Below are positions 33,872 through 41,428 of a stretch of DNA of 45,038 nt, piece by piece (position 1 is the stretch's first letter; every line of letters begins with the position of its first letter). The notes under the pieces were generated by a model. It was given only the letters and a program-made list of their open reading frames with translations, was not told the origin of the DNA and made no database searches. The stretch comes from CAYHPR01 sp964358895 (GTDB lineage: Archaea > Micrarchaeota > Micrarchaeia > CABMEP01). The position numbers were made by a program, and so were the translations under genes. The stretch covers positions 1-45,038 of the forward strand of contig CAYHPR010000007.1 of NCBI GenBank assembly GCA_964358895.1, in the 5' to 3' direction.

Positions 33872-35435
33872 GTGTAACCTGACTGATATCTCTCTCAGTC
33901 AATCCTGTCTTCTTCTGGTCTGCACGCGTAAATATGTTAATTATCGTACTGTCGTCAATACCTAATTCTCTGAAAAATGTCGTAATAAGCTTTCTAGTCG
34001 TTCCTCTGCGTTCGAGCTCGATTACAAAATCAACAGCATCAAGGTGCCGCGCCTTCTTCTCTATCATTGTTGCTAATTCTTCGACCTTGTCATCAGTAAG
34101 ACCGACTTCACGCATTCTCTTCTTGAATGCAGTTCTTTCCATTGAAAAACTTTTTGGCATTGTTTCATCCTTCCTCTGAGCTTCTGTGAGCACAGATCCA
34201 ATATCTATGAAATAATCTATAATCGGCTCTTCACCATCTATCTTTTTTAATATAAATGTTTCAGGGAATTGCGTCGCTGTCTCATATGCCATGTTGATTG
34301 CAGCCTGACCAACACCAAAACCTAAGATCTGCTGTCGCATATAGTCGCTGAAACGCAAGGAGCTTTGGAGGTAGTCGAGATATTTCTCATATTTAAGTCT
34401 GAGCATTATAACTGTTCCGACGTTGCTGAAAATAACTTCACTAATGTCGGTAGGTGTTTGTGACGCAACTATGAGACCAAACTGATACTTACGTCCTTCT
34501 CTAACGATCAGAACTGCATCACTAGTCTCTTCTCTGCTGATCTTCCATGCTTCATCAAGAACAACCCAAAGTTTAACTCCTTTATCGGGTTTCCATCCCT
34601 CGAAACGCATCTTTTCCTTCACATACTGAAGAATCGTAAGTGCACCCAAGGCACGAAATGTCTCGTCTGGCAACCCAGAAAGGTCCATTGCCACAAGACC
34701 GGAAGTAAGAAGTTTATCTAGATCTATTGTTGATTGCTCAGCAAAGTAATCGTCACCTTCAAGTGTGAATCGCTTGATTTTGTAAATTGCGTTCTCAAGC
34801 TCCGCTGGAAATTCATAAGTCCCATTCTCAAGCAGTTCTTGAAGAACTTTTTGAACATCCTTAAGCGTCGGTGGCTTCAGCAGCTTACCGAGTGAATCCT
34901 TCTGTTCCTTTTCCGCCAGCCTAAATCCAGCACGCACGTATGTAGTTTCAATTGCTTGTTCAATCAATCTGCGTTGTTCAGGATATTGGCCAACGTCTGT
35001 AAGAATCTCTAAAGACCGGACGATCTGCTTGATACGATCAGATGGTTTCATTCCACCTAAATCCATAAGGTTTAGATATGATCCTCTTCCAAGAGCAACA
35101 ACAATTCCCCCGACTTGTTTGACCCATGCCTTGTATTCTCCTGCCCAATCAATTATGATTGCATTCGAATTCATTACAAGCGATGCACGAAGAAGAAACG
35201 TTTTGATTAGGTACGATTTTCCCGATCCCGTAATTCCTGTAATTGCAATGTGCGGATTTGTAAGTCTCTTAAATGTCCAATGAAAAGGAACATTGAAAAC
35301 AGAAGTTCTTCCGAGGTAAATTGAGTCCCGTGGGTCAGCCATTAAAAAATCGGCAGGCGGTTCTGGCGGGCTGACAATAATTGATCGTCTTCCAACATCA
35401 ACATTTTGAACGTCCCAGATTTTTAGATCTCCCAT
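33864..35435 (-). CDS. VirB4/HerA-type ATPase of the pilus/secretion locus
   Basis: 523 residues of the HerA/FtsK/VirB4 P-loop superfamily. Walker A GITGSGKS is at 67-74, following a short N-terminal region; Walker B LWVVLDEAW has Asp294-Glu295. Downstream motifs (ASQTPTDISEVIFSN with the sensor Gln; LRLKYEKYLDYL) follow VirB4/TraC and CedB-like proteins. HerA's N-terminal HAS-barrel is not apparent and no NurA nuclease gene is nearby, favouring a secretion ATPase over the DNA-end-resection HerA. A C-terminal helical domain (about 430-520) may bind partners. Upstream lie the conserved leader element and an 18-bp tandem palindromic repeat. Confidence 0.85.
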   Translation of the reverse strand: MGDLKIWDVQNVDVGRRSIIVSPPEPPADFLMADPRDSIYLGRTSVFNVPFHWTFKRLTNPHIAITGITGSGKSYLIKTFLLRASLVMNSNAIIIDWAGEYKAWVKQVGGIVVALGRGSYLNLMDLGGMKPSDRIKQIVRSLEILTDVGQYPEQRRLIEQAIETTYVRAGFRLAEKEQKDSLGKLLKPPTLKDVQKVLQELLENGTYEFPAELENAIYKIKRFTLEGDDYFAEQSTIDLDKLLTSGLVAMDLSGLPDETFRALGALTILQYVKEKMRFEGWKPDKGVKLWVVLDEAWKISREETSDAVLIVREGRKYQFGLIVASQTPTDISEVIFSNVGTVIMLRLKYEKYLDYLQSSLRFSDYMRQQILGFGVGQAAINMAYETATQFPETFILKKIDGEEPIIDYFIDIGSVLTEAQRKDETMPKSFSMERTAFKKRMREVGLTDDKVEELATMIEKKARHLDAVDFVIELERRGTTRKLITTFFRELGIDDSTIINIFTRADQKKTGLTERDISQVTLE

Positions 35436-35466
35436 AACAACAACCTACGGTTTTTGTATTTCCTAG
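35436..35466 (-). promoter_or_regulatory. conserved leader element upstream of the VirB4-like ATPase gene
   Basis: On the minus strand CTAGG (35466-35462) is followed 9 bases later by AAACCGTAGGT (35453-35443), then TGTTGTT before the ATG at 35435. It is near-identical to the L10e leader and similar to that of gatC. Confidence 0.55.
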
Positions 35467-35468
35467 AC

Positions 35469-35534
35469 ATTTTTTACTACTTAGTAATTTTTTACTACTT
35501 AGTAATTTTTTACTACCTAGTAATTTTTTACTAC
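35469..35534. repeat. 18-bp tandem repeat with embedded palindromes (about 3.7 copies)
   Basis: The unit ATTTTTTACTACTTAGTA begins at 35469, 35487, 35505 and 35523; the last copy is partial and the third has one change. Each junction forms the palindrome TTACTA-CT-TAGTAA (35474-35487, 35492-35505, 35510-35523; the third has centre CC). It lies in the 150-base gap between the VirB3/B4-N-like gene and the ATPase gene. The regular 18-bp phase of palindromes suggests binding sites for a dimeric regulator, or hairpins in the mRNA that could tune expression of the downstream ATPase gene. Confidence 0.85.
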
Positions 35535-35586
35535 GGTTCTTATCAACTCCCTTTACAAACAACAAGGAGCCGTATTTCTTCAAAAC

Positions 35587-36408
35587 TTATGATTCAACAA
35601 ACTTTTCAGCTTCTCTTATCGTCGGTGGAATCTGATATTCCATTTCGTAGCATTTTTTCATATCCTCGCCGAAAAGGTAACTAACCTCGATGTTGAGCGC
35701 ATTAGCAAGTAATGTCTTCAGCTCTGCTGCTTGATTCTTTGCAACTGCCACAGCTGCATCCTTAGTGACACCAACGCCAGTTGTCATCGCATATGCAATA
35801 AGACCCATTGGACGTTCACCTGAAATTATTCTATTCAATTGCGATTCCCACATTGCAACTTCCTTCTCCAATCTATCGAGTGTGAGTACGTCTGCTTCAG
35901 ACTTCTCCCGCTCCCTGCTCAACCTAAGCTGAGCTTCATATCTCTTAGTCTCTATGTCCTCACGATACTTACTGATCTCCTTTGCATAAAGAATCGTTCC
36001 GATCTTGACAGGATATTTCAATTGTGCAATTGCTCGCTCGAATGCATCTACGTAAACAATATTTTCTTCTGCAGTTTTCTCGGTGGTTGATCTGTACATT
36101 TTTATGTGAAGGTAAACGGATGCGTAGTATTCCTCACCTACTCGTTTGAGTATTGCATCCTGAGCAGGAGTCAATTCCCAACCGCCATCATGCACTTCGA
36201 TAATATTCGATCGCTGCGTTATGTAAGGAAATAACAAATAACCCCATTTCCAGAGGATAAATGAGATAACTGCTGAAAAAGCTGCAAAAAATGCAGCTGC
36301 GGAAAGGAGTGCAGTCTGACCAGGGAATGTGAAGGCTACTAAGAAAATGATTAATGAAGCTGACAGCACGGCGTAAGCCATCATTTTAGTTGTGACTTCG
36401 AAAGCCAT
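35587..36408 (-). CDS. VirB3-like/VirB4-N-like membrane protein
   Basis: 273 residues. Two N-terminal TM helices (AYAVLSASLIIFLVAFTF; LLSAAAFFAAFSAVISFILW) precede a cytoplasmic alpha/beta region (TPAQDAILKRVGEEYYASVY, AIAQLKYPVKIGTILYAKE), a coiled coil (LSREREKSEADVLTLDRLE), and a C-terminal domain (KNQAAELKTLLANALNIEVSYLF). Two hairpin TMs followed by such a domain resemble VirB3/PrgI joined to the N-terminal, non-ATPase part of VirB4; the ATPase half is the next gene. The assignment is by layout and context, not by a diagnostic motif. A TATA-like AAATATATAG near 36443 suggests a promoter. Confidence 0.6.
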   Translation of the reverse strand: MAFEVTTKMMAYAVLSASLIIFLVAFTFPGQTALLSAAAFFAAFSAVISFILWKWGYLLFPYITQRSNIIEVHDGGWELTPAQDAILKRVGEEYYASVYLHIKMYRSTTEKTAEENIVYVDAFERAIAQLKYPVKIGTILYAKEISKYREDIETKRYEAQLRLSREREKSEADVLTLDRLEKEVAMWESQLNRIISGERPMGLIAYAMTTGVGVTKDAAVAVAKNQAAELKTLLANALNIEVSYLFGEDMKKCYEMEYQIPPTIREAEKFVES

Positions 36409-36494
36409 AGAGTGTATTGGACGTAAGGATTAAAAGCTATATATTTTCTAGCTCTTTTTGCGTCGTTAGCACACGCAAGAACAAATTAGAGAGT

Positions 36495-36857
36495 TTAGAA
36501 GTTTGACGTACAGAAATCAGATGTTTCAATTTCAGGCACAAAAATACCAAGGATTGGCCTGGCAAGCACCATTATAAGCAAAGAAATGACCGCTCCGACA
36601 ACCATGGTTGTTGCCCATGAAGTCGCACGAGACCTCATTTCAGCTCCGAATATATGGCCGACACCATATGCAACTGCTGCCAGAACAAAAAGAAGAATTG
36701 CAATTATCGGAAGGATGCTGATTAATGAGATACATAAACTGTTAAATCCGCTTATAAGTCTCTCCTGTGGATCTGCAAGACCGCTACTTCGCTGAGCGAA
36801 TGCTAAAGAGAAAAGCAATACAAGCGCTAAAACAAACTTTTCCTTATTTATTACCAT
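36495..36857 (-). CDS. VirB2/TrbC-like pilin, copy A
   Basis: 120 residues. Signal peptide with cleavage predicted at AFA|Q (mature protein from Gln22). Two TM helices (LISILPIIAILLFVLAAVAYGVG and MVVGAVISLLIMVLARPIL) are joined by a short positively charged loop GAEMRSRATSW, the layout of VirB2/TrbC conjugative pilins. Cys42 before the first helix and Cys116 near the C-terminus would both face outside. Paralogous to the two following pilin genes. A TATA-like CTTTAAATAAC lies about 38 bases upstream. Confidence 0.8.
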   Translation of the reverse strand: MVINKEKFVLALVLLFSLAFAQRSSGLADPQERLISGFNSLCISLISILPIIAILLFVLAAVAYGVGHIFGAEMRSRATSWATTMVVGAVISLLIMVLARPILGIFVPEIETSDFCTSNF

Positions 36858-36901
36858 TCTATCTCTTCTCTCTATCGTTGTTTATATTGTTATTTAAAGT
36901 A

Positions 36902-37321
36902 TCATAGACACGGCTTAGACACGCCCGTAAGGTTTGTTATAATAATACTTGCAAACTGTGTGATTAAAAGACCGATTATTGCACCAGTCAACATAGACAT
37001 TGACCACGTTATAGCTCTTGCTCTCGTTTCTGCACCGAAGAACTGACCCGCGGCATATGAGACACCTGACAGCACAAAGAGAACAAATGCTACGACAGGT
37101 ATTATGGTGTTCAGATCCTTATACACTTGACAAAGCGTAGTTGTCAATTGTGTGGAAGCAGATGATGCCTGTGCAAATACAAGATTAAATAAAAACGATG
37201 AAAAAATAAAAATAGAGATAGGAATAACTCTATCCAACAAAATATTCGCACGACCTATTTCTTTTTGCCTTTTTTCTTTTTTAACTGGTCTAGTTCTACT
37301 GCCTTTCTTTCTGTCGCTCAT
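36902..37321 (-). CDS. VirB2/TrbC-like pilin, copy B, with basic N-terminal extension
   Basis: 139 residues from the ATG at 37321; the frame is open further upstream but that part is unlike the paralogues. It differs in having about 30 very basic residues (MSDRKKGSRTRPVKKEKR and on) before the signal sequence, which is cleaved at VFA|Q (Gln51). The pilin core is the same: VVAFVLFVLSGVSYAAGQF, loop GAETRARAITW, second helix, Cys64 and Cys138. The extension might keep it in the membrane as a platform or minor pilin if cleavage is inefficient; that is inference. Confidence 0.78.
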   Translation of the reverse strand: MSDRKKGSRTRPVKKEKRQKEIGRANILLDRVIPISIFIFSSFLFNLVFAQASSASTQLTTTLCQVYKDLNTIIPVVAFVLFVLSGVSYAAGQFFGAETRARAITWSMSMLTGAIIGLLITQFASIIITNLTGVSKPCL

Positions 37322-37410
37322 TGTTATCCTTACTCCAACAAGTATTATAAATTTAAGGAAACTTAGAGGTTGCCGTGTGATAGATTGGTCTAGATTAACC
37401 AAACAGAATT

Positions 37411-37448
37411 AAATAAAAAATAAAGAATAAAAAAAAGAAAAAAAAGAA
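37411..37448 (-). terminator. U-rich terminator downstream of pilin copy C
   Basis: Immediately after the stop of the pilin C gene the minus strand reads as T-tracts of up to nine with few interruptions. This would release a short, separate pilin C transcript and so allow it to be made in excess over the rest of the locus. Confidence 0.55.
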
Positions 37449-37449
37449 T

Positions 37450-37785
37450 TTACGAGCAGTATGTGCTCGTATATCCGAACGAATTCAGTATAACTGGTCC
37501 AACTATGTTCAAAATGAACGCGATTATTGCACCGACGATCATATTCATTGCCCATCCAGTTGCCTTAGCTCTCATTTCCGCTCCGAAGAAGTTACCTGCT
37601 GCATATGCAACTCCTGCAAGTACGAACAAAACAAAACCAATTACTGGAAGCAATGTCTTGAAAATAGTATAAAGATTACAAACTACCGATGCCAACGTTG
37701 ATGCAGCTGTTGATCCTGTTTGCGCAAATATTAACACAGACAGCAATAACACTACAAATGTCGCCTTCATTACTTTACTGTTCAT
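37450..37785 (-). CDS. VirB2/TrbC-like pilin, copy C
   Basis: The first of the three pilin genes in transcription order and the only one with an evident U-rich terminator directly behind it, so possibly the major subunit. Signal peptide cleaved at IFA|Q; helices LLPVIGFVLFVLAGVAYAAG and MIVGAIIAFILNIVGPVI; charged loop GAEMRAKATGW. Cys37 and Cys111 (numbered from an ATG at 37788) match the pairs in copies A and B. An AGGTGG ribosome site suits the ATG at 37785 slightly better than the adjacent one at 37788. The promoter shares a symmetric TATA box with the divergent gene at 37850. Confidence 0.8.
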   Translation of the reverse strand: MNSKVMKATFVVLLLSVLIFAQTGSTAASTLASVVCNLYTIFKTLLPVIGFVLFVLAGVAYAAGNFFGAEMRAKATGWAMNMIVGAIIAFILNIVGPVILNSFGYTSTYCS

Positions 37786-37817
37786 CATGCCACCTCACTT
37801 TCACTTACGTCTAAAAC

Positions 37818-37830
37818 CTTTTTAAACATA
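37818..37830. promoter_or_regulatory. shared bidirectional TATA box
   Basis: CTTTTTAAACATA contains a symmetric TTTAAA core at 37821-37826. It lies 26 bases from the ATG at 37850 on the plus strand (leaderless) and about 38 bases from the pilin C start on the minus strand (short leader with AGGTGG). No second TATA-like box is seen in the 62-base gap. Confidence 0.5.
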
Positions 37831-37849
37831 TGCTTAACCCTAATGCTAC

Positions 37850-39346
37850 ATGAGACAGATTATCCTTTTGATTTTCTTTAGCATAATTGTGCGCGCCTTC
37901 CTACCTGCGGGTGCTCCATTTACAGGGGACGAAGGACTCTATGCGCAAGAGATAGATGAAATGCTAAGGGATCCTTCCGCATATACCACGTATATGGGAG
38001 AGTATGTGCCCTGGAAGCCGCCCCTAATGTTTTATGTTTATTCTCTTTCTGCAAAACTAGTCGAACCTTTGAACTTGCCGATTGAAATTGTATATCGTTT
38101 ACCAAACTATTTGTTCAGTATACTGACAGTAGTGATGTTCTATCTTTTAACTAAAAACATAACAAAAAATGAAGAAGTATCCTTTGCTTCTGCTCTTATC
38201 TTTACAACCTCTCCGTATCTTCTTGTACTTAACACACTGCTGATGACAGATACCCTATTGATCTGCTTGTTAGTAATCTCCTTATTTTTTTACACCAACG
38301 AGAATAGTAAAACTAAACCTTACTTATTTCTCATAGGTGGGCTTTTTGCAGGTCTGGCGTTCCTAACTAAGAGCATAGCTGCATTAATTGTCATACCTCT
38401 AGTCATTGCATATTATTATCTGAACAACAAAACTGTATTCAAACAAAAAATATTTTGGAGTTCGTTCGTTTTTATACTCTTTTCTATTCTCTTGTCTTAT
38501 ACTATATTTGGAAAAACCTGGGCTACACAAGGCTTGATAGATATAAACCGGGCGTTTTTGGTTGCAGACTCTGATCTCAAATTCATTCTCATTACTATTT
38601 TAGGGAATCTGATAATATTTTTTGCAATGTCGCTCCCTTGGTTGCCTTTTTGTGTAGGATTTCTATTAAATAAAAAAAAGAAGAAGATTGTTAACAAAAA
38701 CACACAAAACTTTCTATTATTTTGGCTAATTTTTCTTATATTTCCCTTCTTAGTGCCAGGAATGCTTTTCTGGTATGTCTTACCAGCAGTTCCAGCGTTT
38801 ATCATTCTCACAGCATTTTCCATAACTGGAAAGGAATTTGATAAAATGGCAAAAGTAATGTTTCTAGCATTGCTAATCGTTTCGACTGTTTTTTCATATA
38901 TGATAGCATATGATTTTAGCGAGACTAAAGTAAGGTTCACTCAAAAAGATATGGGTGAATTTCTTGCAAATAAAAAGAATGTTGCGATCATAACTTATTA
39001 TGCATCTGGACTTCTTTATTATAAATTCCATAATGAGACACACCAAACATTTAATGACACATTAATTTTGTTTATTACAGATCCAAATAACATACCTATC
39101 GAAGAACTGAGAAACTTCGTTAATAATAATCAAAAGATAGATGATGCACATGCAATTAATTATCTTAAAGGATTGTATTCTGCAGGATTTGAAAAGCCAA
39201 TAGCGATTCAAGGAAACCAAAGTCTCGATATCCGATACGTTGTGTTGGACTCTCAGGTTCCGGATTATCAAAGGATTGTCGGAGATGGATTCAGTTTAAT
39301 TTATAACAACAAACGTTACTATGTTTACGAAAAGGTTAGCGAATGA
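37850..39346 (+). CDS. GT39/ArnT-like membrane glycosyltransferase
   Basis: 498 residues with about ten hydrophobic helices. The first extracytoplasmic loop has the acidic pair FTGDEGLYAQEI and the second YVPWKPPLMFYVYS, the arrangement of GT39/PMT and ArnT-type enzymes that transfer sugars from polyprenyl-phosphate donors to proteins or lipids outside the membrane. The C-terminal soluble domain (about 370-498) is variable. The donor and acceptor are not deducible; surface-protein or lipid glycosylation is likely. Its stop overlaps the next start (ATGA), so the two are coupled. Confidence 0.8.
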   Translation: MRQIILLIFFSIIVRAFLPAGAPFTGDEGLYAQEIDEMLRDPSAYTTYMGEYVPWKPPLMFYVYSLSAKLVEPLNLPIEIVYRLPNYLFSILTVVMFYLLTKNITKNEEVSFASALIFTTSPYLLVLNTLLMTDTLLICLLVISLFFYTNENSKTKPYLFLIGGLFAGLAFLTKSIAALIVIPLVIAYYYLNNKTVFKQKIFWSSFVFILFSILLSYTIFGKTWATQGLIDINRAFLVADSDLKFILITILGNLIIFFAMSLPWLPFCVGFLLNKKKKKIVNKNTQNFLLFWLIFLIFPFLVPGMLFWYVLPAVPAFIILTAFSITGKEFDKMAKVMFLALLIVSTVFSYMIAYDFSETKVRFTQKDMGEFLANKKNVAIITYYASGLLYYKFHNETHQTFNDTLILFITDPNNIPIEELRNFVNNNQKIDDAHAINYLKGLYSAGFEKPIAIQGNQSLDIRYVVLDSQVPDYQRIVGDGFSLIYNNKRYYVYEKVSE

Positions 39347-40311
39347 CAAAACCATACAAAAAAAAGATAATTAGCATTGACCAAAAAGAACAGCTTTATC
39401 AGAAATGGATAGAAAAAGTATCGTTTGATGCGAAGGCAGACGTGTCCGGTGCTTGCATTCACTTTTATACAAATCAACAGCAGTTTGCAAAACCATGGAA
39501 AGAAAATTGGTTTGAAATGCCGAAAGAAATAAGGGCGCATGGTAAAATTTTTGCAATAAAAACTGGAAAGAAGAATGCACAACCGCTTGAACTTTACGAC
39601 CCTTTGTCTAGAACTGTTTTCTTTTTTGACTGCGATTATTATGGATGGATAAAGTCAGCTGCACTTGCACTGACAGGGGATATTTTAGAGGATAACCACT
39701 ATATCTTCTCGATTCATGGTGCATTGCTTGACGTTAATGGAAAAGGTATTGCAATTCTAGGCCCACCCGGAGCGGGTAAAACAACAACAAGCTATGGCTT
39801 GCTTAGATATAACGGAGTGAAACTTATTTCGGATGATTGGCATTTCTTTAATTTTATAAATGGAAAAACAATCGGGTACGACAGCGAAAAAAATACGTAT
39901 ATCCGGGCAGATATAGCAAAAAACTGGAAAGAATATCAAAGATTTGTGAAAGCTGCCAGATTCGATAACAGGGGAAGGGCTGTTTTTGACCTTAGAGAAG
40001 TAATTGGGTCTGAGAACGTTACAACTAAAACTACCATAGGAACAGTGATCCTCCTCAGGAGAGGATCCAGTTTTCCCGTCATTGAGGCGGCATCCACCGC
40101 AAAAGCATTAGAATACCTGGAGGGAATAGGCTATGGGAACCCGCATATGTTACAGAACGGAAAATGGAAAAGAGATGTAAGAAGAAAAGCATATACGATG
40201 TTGATGGATAATGCTGACACATACATACTAAACACAACTGAAACACCGCAGCAATCCTTATCCAGAATCTGTAAGATACTTGGACTTGAAGAAAAAGTCA
40301 AAAAATTCTGA
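39343..40311 (+). CDS. HprK-like P-loop kinase-type protein
   Basis: 322 residues. A PEPCK/HPr-kinase-like ATP site: a beta-rich stretch (SIHGALLDVNGKGIAILG) leads into Walker A GPPGAGKT at 140-147, and VKLISDDWHFF provides the paired aspartates seen in HprK. HPr itself and a phosphotransferase system are not expected here, so the substrate is probably different; similar HprK-fold proteins in archaea are found near surface-glycan genes. It overlaps the GT39 gene by 4 bases, which suggests the two act in one pathway. Confidence 0.7.
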   Translation: MTKPYKKKIISIDQKEQLYQKWIEKVSFDAKADVSGACIHFYTNQQQFAKPWKENWFEMPKEIRAHGKIFAIKTGKKNAQPLELYDPLSRTVFFFDCDYYGWIKSAALALTGDILEDNHYIFSIHGALLDVNGKGIAILGPPGAGKTTTSYGLLRYNGVKLISDDWHFFNFINGKTIGYDSEKNTYIRADIAKNWKEYQRFVKAARFDNRGRAVFDLREVIGSENVTTKTTIGTVILLRRGSSFPVIEAASTAKALEYLEGIGYGNPHMLQNGKWKRDVRRKAYTMLMDNADTYILNTTETPQQSLSRICKILGLEEKVKKF

Positions 40312-40432
40312 AAATCTGAAAAAAAAGACTTGGGAAAAATATTATAAATAGAATATGTTGAAGTTTATTCATAATCTATAATCTAAACAACTTAAATAGT
40401 CTGTTTATACAAATTTTAGAGGATGTGGGAGA

Positions 40433-41389
40433 ATGGCAAAAGAAAGAGAAAAACTTGTTAGAGAGCTGACTGATCTACCTGGCGTAGGACCAGCTACTGC
40501 TGAAAGATTAAAAGCGGAAGGATACGAATCGCTAGAAAAGATAGCTACGGCATCCCCTCATGAACTTGCTGAAATTGGAGACATCAGCGTGGATAATGCT
40601 AAAAAAGCAATTGAAGCAGCGAAGAAATCAACTGAAGCAGGTTATGAAACCGCGGATGCAATCCTAGAAAGAAGGAAGGAGATTGGAAGGATAACAACTG
40701 GATCTGAAGAACTAAACGAATTACTTGGTGGAGGAATTGAAACTCAATCTGTAACTGAGTTCTTTGGCCGATTCGGATCTGGAAAAAGCCAGGTTGCATT
40801 TCAACTTGCAGTTAATGTTCAACTACCAAAGGATAAAGGAGGCCTTGAAGGAAAGGCATTGTTTATCGATAGTGAAGCAACTTTCAGACCAGAAAGGATT
40901 ATGCAACTTGCTAAAGGTGCAGGACTCGATCCGGATACTGTTTTGAAGAATATGTTCGTTGCTCGCGCACTGAATTCAGACCATCAAATGCTGCTCATAG
41001 AAAAGGCAGATGAACTTGTAAAGAAAGAAGGGATCAGACTGATAGTTGTTGACTCACTCACTTCACAGTTTAGAGCTGATTACGTCGGAAGAGGCGCGCT
41101 TAGTGAAAGACAACAGAAACTGAATAGACATATTCACGCGCTTCAGAGATTAGCAGACGGTAATAATCTGGCAGTATTCATCACCAATCAGGTCATGGAT
41201 AATCCTGCAATTCTATTTGGAGATCCGACCACCCCAATTGGTGGACATATATTAGGTCATTTCAGTACTTACCGTGTGTATGTAAGAAAGGGTAAGGAAG
41301 AAAAAAGAATTGCAAGGCTCGTCGACTCACCTAATCTGCCAGAAGGTGAATGTGTATTCAAAGTCACACCTGAAGGAATACGCGATTAA
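40433..41389 (+). CDS. radA: DNA repair and recombination protein RadA
   Basis: Archaeal RecA/Rad51 recombinase that forms filaments on ssDNA and drives strand exchange. An N-terminal helix-hairpin-helix (LTDLPGVGPATAERLKAEGY) precedes the ATPase core with Walker A GRFGSGKS (112-119; most RadA read GEFGSGKT), FIDSEATFRPERI, Walker B IRLIVVDSLTSQFRADYVGR, and ITNQVMDNPA. 318 residues, normal, with no intein. A GATGTGGGAG ribosome site lies before the ATG and a TATA-like ACTTAAATAG about 40 bases upstream. Confidence 0.97.
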   Translation: MAKEREKLVRELTDLPGVGPATAERLKAEGYESLEKIATASPHELAEIGDISVDNAKKAIEAAKKSTEAGYETADAILERRKEIGRITTGSEELNELLGGGIETQSVTEFFGRFGSGKSQVAFQLAVNVQLPKDKGGLEGKALFIDSEATFRPERIMQLAKGAGLDPDTVLKNMFVARALNSDHQMLLIEKADELVKKEGIRLIVVDSLTSQFRADYVGRGALSERQQKLNRHIHALQRLADGNNLAVFITNQVMDNPAILFGDPTTPIGGHILGHFSTYRVYVRKGKEEKRIARLVDSPNLPEGECVFKVTPEGIRD

Positions 41390-41428
41390 CAACAGTAGCA
41401 GCATTCATACCGTTTTCATGGATGTACT

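Noticed and set aside
33864..35435. HerA of the HerA-NurA DNA end-resection complex
   Set aside because: No HAS-barrel N-terminus is apparent, no nurA or mre11 is nearby, and the context is pilins and membrane proteins. Profile comparison would settle it.
35469..35534. CRISPR array
   Set aside because: Units are contiguous 18-bp repeats without spacers, and no cas genes are present.
35398..35583. Small repetitive protein with SKKLL repeats
   Set aside because: It is only the translation of the 18-bp DNA repeat (a multiple of three), running into the ATPase start; it has no ribosome site and no non-repetitive domain.
29934..37788. Integrated conjugative plasmid or mobile element
   Set aside because: No integrase, relaxase, VirD4-like coupling protein, replication or partition gene, terminal repeat or tRNA target duplication is visible, and codon use looks like that of neighbours.
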